Part shown: one piece after another, positions 61,330 through 64,000 of the stretch
Numbering within the stretch: position 1 is the first letter of the stretch
Layout: every line of letters begins with the position of its first letter
Source: Piper betle
Lineage: Eukaryota; Streptophyta; Magnoliopsida; Piperales; Piperaceae
Direction of reading: 5' to 3'
Length of the DNA: 64,000 nt
NCBI GenBank assembly: GCA_033002965.1
Contig: JAURVB010014807.1
Span: 1-64,000 of the forward strand
The notes under the pieces: generated by a model
Databases searched by the model: none
Told to the model about the DNA's origin: nothing
What the model saw: the letters and a program-made list of their open reading frames with translations, nothing else
Translations under genes and position numbers: made by a program

Positions 61330-62400
61330 CAACATTTTAACCTAAATTTTTTCCACCCAACCTGGGAAGTGCAGCACTCACTCCTAATCAATAAACAAAA
61401 CTTAAACTAACAAAAAATATCAGAACAACAAGAACAGATAGCACCAAAAATTACAACATACACAAGCTCCTTATTCTAATATCCCTTTCATCATTTTTAA
61501 ACAAATTTTTTTCCCACATCCAATCCACTACAGTTCAGCACTCAACCCTCACCAAAATCCAATCTTAGCCTCGCTAAGAGCGTCAGAAAATTAAAAATTT
61601 AGAACAAGTAACACCAACAGTTTGCAACACACATGATCTCCTCATTCTGATGAACATTTGGCACTTCATTTTTACTCACATATTTTTCCAAAAACAAATC
61701 TACCGCAGTACAGCATTTACTCCTCACCAACAATCCAAATCTGAGCCTGATTGAAAACATCAGAATGATAAGAACACATAACACCAAAAACTCACAAAAC
61801 AACGAGCTCCTTATTCCAAAGAGCATCCCACGAATCAATTTTACCCAAATCTTTTTTCCACATGCAACACTCAATCCTCGCCAACAATCTAGTATCAAAC
61901 CAACACAAAATGTCAGAAAGAAAAATCAGAACCTGCAACAGAACAATTTGCAATATACGTAAGTTCCTCCTTTCAATGAACATCCCGGACATCATTTTCA
62001 CCCACATATTTTCCAATCAAGAGCAGTAAAGCACTCATTCCATCCCAATCCAACAACCCAATCTTAGCCTAACTGAAACATCATAACGATTAGAACAGGA
62101 AACACCAAAAATACACAAATCCCAAACATCAATTTCACCCAAATCTTTTTCCAAGAACACTCAATCAAGCACCAAACCCAGCCAAACAACATACCCCACC
62201 GAACAATCATCTTCCCCACCCAATCCACCACAGTACAACATTACATCCTCACCAATAGCCCAATCCTATAACTCCAAAAGGTATATATAGATGATCCAAT
62301 CCCATTCCCACACAAAAACATCATCACATTCACATGTATTTGCAACATACACGAGCTCCTTCGTCCGAATCAAGCATCCCGCGCATCATTTTCATTTTCA
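61330..62400. repeat. Degenerate tandem repeat, unit ~150-215 bp
   Basis: About six diverged units share the order: (c)ACGAGCTCCTTATTC..., CATCCC...ATCATTTTCACCC, CACATATTTTCCA, CAGTACAGCA..., CTCCTCACCAACAATCCAA, TCTTAGCC, then CATCAGAA...AGAACA...ACACCAAAAA. The anchors CTCACCAA(C)AATCC fall near 61550, 61725, 61876, 62045 and 62257. The array fills the space between the decarboxylase and transporter pieces, in the position of the transporter's first intron. Confidence 0.65.
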
Positions 62401-62470
62401 TCCACACCGACGAAAGGGGGAAAAAAGCAAATAGCAAAAAGTAAAGTGAGCGGAAAAACCTCAATACCTC

Positions 62471-62698
62471 CTAGTCGAGCCTCTGAGCACCGGGGACCTC
62501 GAGCGCCTCCACATCGAACGAGTCGACGCGGGCGGTCCGAATCAGCCGCTGATCCCCGCCGTCGTCGTCCTCCGAATAATCGAGCGCCATGCGAGGAGGC
62601 AAATCGTCATCGCTGGAGACGCCGTCACCGTCTTCCTCGAACACCCACCTCGACTCCACCGAGTCCATCGACGCCAAACACCCGCCCTCCTCCGCCAT
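62471..62698 (-). pseudogene. KUP/HAK/KT potassium transporter first-exon fragment (KUP7-like)
   Basis: The minus strand reads MAEEGGCLASMDSVESRWVF, an acidic stretch, LDYSEDDD, QRLIRT and VDSFDVEALEVPGAQR, the cytoplasmic N-terminus of plant KUP7-type potassium transporters. Relatives continue with N-D-Y-E; here it is LD, a TAG stop (62471-62473), GAG and then a donor-like GTATTG. The tyrosine codon has thus become a stop. No membrane-spanning exon is found to the left, where the repeats and the decarboxylase piece lie. It is a captured or stranded first exon. Confidence 0.8.
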
Positions 62699-62872
62699 TG
62701 TTGCCCCCAGCCGAGATCCGATCCCTCACACCATTCCCTCCCGCCGAGGGGTCGATGCCGAGGAGGCGGACGACGAGGAGCACAGCCAACGTGGATATAT
62801 TTTGACAAGTTCTAGCCGTGCTGTCCAACGGCCGAAAACAAACGGAAGCGTAGCCAAGATGGTCGTGCTGGC

Positions 62873-63538
62873 GGGTACGGGTGTTCGAATTTGTCCGTTT
62901 AACCGAAGTTTGGATTATGACCAACCGAATTTAACTAATCGAATTCAACCGATTGAATTCGACCGAATTAAAATAAAACAAACATGGATATTTCTTTGTC
63001 TAACCAAACGACTGACCAAATGTCTGATATTTTATATCAATAATATAATATCTTCAATATTTGTAAGGCTAATATTATAGTTTATGAAAATTTTAAAATA
63101 TAATATACAGTCAAATTAATTAAGTTTATACATAAAATAGATATTTAATATCTAAAATAACAAAAAATGACATACATAGAAAAAAGATAAAAATCACTCT
63201 TATATTTAAGAATTTAGAACTATACATTCACATTAATAATCATATCAAACCACTTATAATTTAATTAGCATGCTCTCAATTTTTCAAGTCAAACAAAAAA
63301 TAATTAAGGTATAAAAACTTTAAAATAATTATTGACATCAAAATATACTCCAATATTACATATACTTTAAAGATAAAATATTCTAATAGTTGATTCTCCA
63401 TCCAACGTAACTCACCTACATGAAAAAAATACAAAAAAGTTAATTATTTATGTTTTTTGTCTTCTTCATTTTGACATTAGGACATTTCCCTTTAATATTC
63501 TTCCATAAATAAGTAGTTCCATAACTTTCAGCTTCCTC
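62873..63538. other. AT-rich spacer with ACCGAATT-type motifs
   Basis: The left 100 bp repeat short phrases (CCGAATT, CGAATTCAACCGATTGAATT) typical of subterminal regions of DNA elements. The rest is AT-rich without coding signal. The giant LTR copy 5 cuts in at 63539. Confidence 0.45.
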
Positions 63539-64000
63539 TGTAAAACCTATAACTCGAGTCAGGGTTTTCTAGTCCAAACCGGTCGATTTGACTGTTATTT
63601 TCGAGTCGAGTAGAATTATTTTAGGCCGAATAACGCATTAGGATGTGTTATAGAGTAGTTTGGGCGAGTTATTAGTTATAGAGCATGTCATTTAGATGTT
63701 GTGGTGTTTATTTTATTTTATGAGATTTTTCCTGATTTTTCTAGATTTTATTCCTAGTTAGTTATTATTCTTGACTCGAGCCGGTGGCGAGTCAAGTCTT
63801 ATTTATGAGTTTGCCACCAATCATCTTTTCCCCTAAACCCCGTCACTTCTCTTCTTCACCCCACCCAAACCCTAGTCGCCACCTATGTATGTTGTCATCG
63901 TCGTCGCCGATGCCATCCCGCCACCGATCGATGTTGCCCTGCCTAGCCGTGCCATGGCCGTGACATCTCGACCACCCCCAGCCACCGTCCAGCCGTCGTG
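63539..64000 (+). mobile_element. Giant LTR, copy 5 (runs off the window)
   Basis: It begins TGTAAAACCTATAAC and follows the other copies, but lacks the ~110-bp stretch around the 'gacgccagtc' motif near its position 80-190. It reaches the start of the GC-rich island (from about 63820) when the window ends. Confidence 0.8.

Larger units (their letters stand above)
60082..62872. mobile_element. Probable Pack-MULE carrying three gene fragments
   Basis: The ends are inverted over about 60 bp. At left 60088-60147 reads CCATCTTGGTTGTGCTTC then GTTTT, GTTGGA and GGCTAGAA. At right the complement of 62811-62864 reads CCATCTTGGCTACGCTTC, then GTTTT, GTTGGA and GGCTAGAA in the same order. Between them lie exon-sized pieces of three unrelated genes: hexokinase (plus), pyruvate decarboxylase (minus) and a KUP/HAK potassium transporter (minus). 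Capture of host gene pieces between TIRs of this length is the hallmark of Pack-MULEs. I could not find a clean 8-9 bp target duplication. Confidence 0.6.

Overview
This is a transposon-rich stretch of a flowering-plant nuclear genome. The supported genes are plant families (KIB/DUF295 F-box protein, LOG2/LUL RING ligase, plant-type PhzF-like protein) with GT-AG introns. Exon starts are GC-rich (about 60-70% by eye) while introns and spacers are AT-rich. That contrast, and the style of the hexokinase, potassium-transporter and LUL first exons, fits a monocot better than a eudicot, but I cannot name the species. No tRNA, rRNA, CRISPR or organellar sequence was seen.

Layout. 1-1110: one arm of a large inverted repeat (partner 20430-22262). 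1342-5885: decayed CACTA transposon on the minus strand. 5890-8755: broken duplicate of the 3' half of the PhzF-like gene. 9001-10047: DUF295 pseudogene. 10051-16270: AT-rich and GC-rich filler with a 584-bp miniature element and a copia reverse-transcriptase fragment. 16272-19268: solo copy of a ~3-kb LTR. 20001-22262: repeats holding a 621-bp TIR element. 22613-24946: intact DUF295 gene (minus), for which I propose two exons. 25069-28340: duplicated promoter segment around a 1.36-kb TIR element. 28890-36228: LTR retrotransposon with giant LTRs and TSD TCAAT. 36770-38330: copia gag/protease fragment. 39470-44533: LUL E3 ligase gene (minus) carrying four apparent single-base frameshifts. 44580-46680: GC-rich, retroelement-like. 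47220-52192: PhzF-like gene (minus, six exons) plus a second, intact-looking pair of terminal exons downstream. 52440-52938: copy of its intron sequence folded into a long palindrome. 53627-60010: relic TIR element containing two nested copies of the giant LTR. 60082-62872: probable Pack-MULE carrying fragments of hexokinase, pyruvate decarboxylase and a KUP/HAK potassium transporter. 63539-64000: the start of another giant LTR.

The genes do not form a pathway. They are isolated loci shaped by mobile DNA. The most unusual points are the Pack-MULE with three unrelated captured gene pieces, the PhzF-like gene with its usual catalytic glutamate replaced and its last two exons duplicated, the palindrome upstream of that gene, and the LUL gene whose RING codons are preserved but thrown out of frame.
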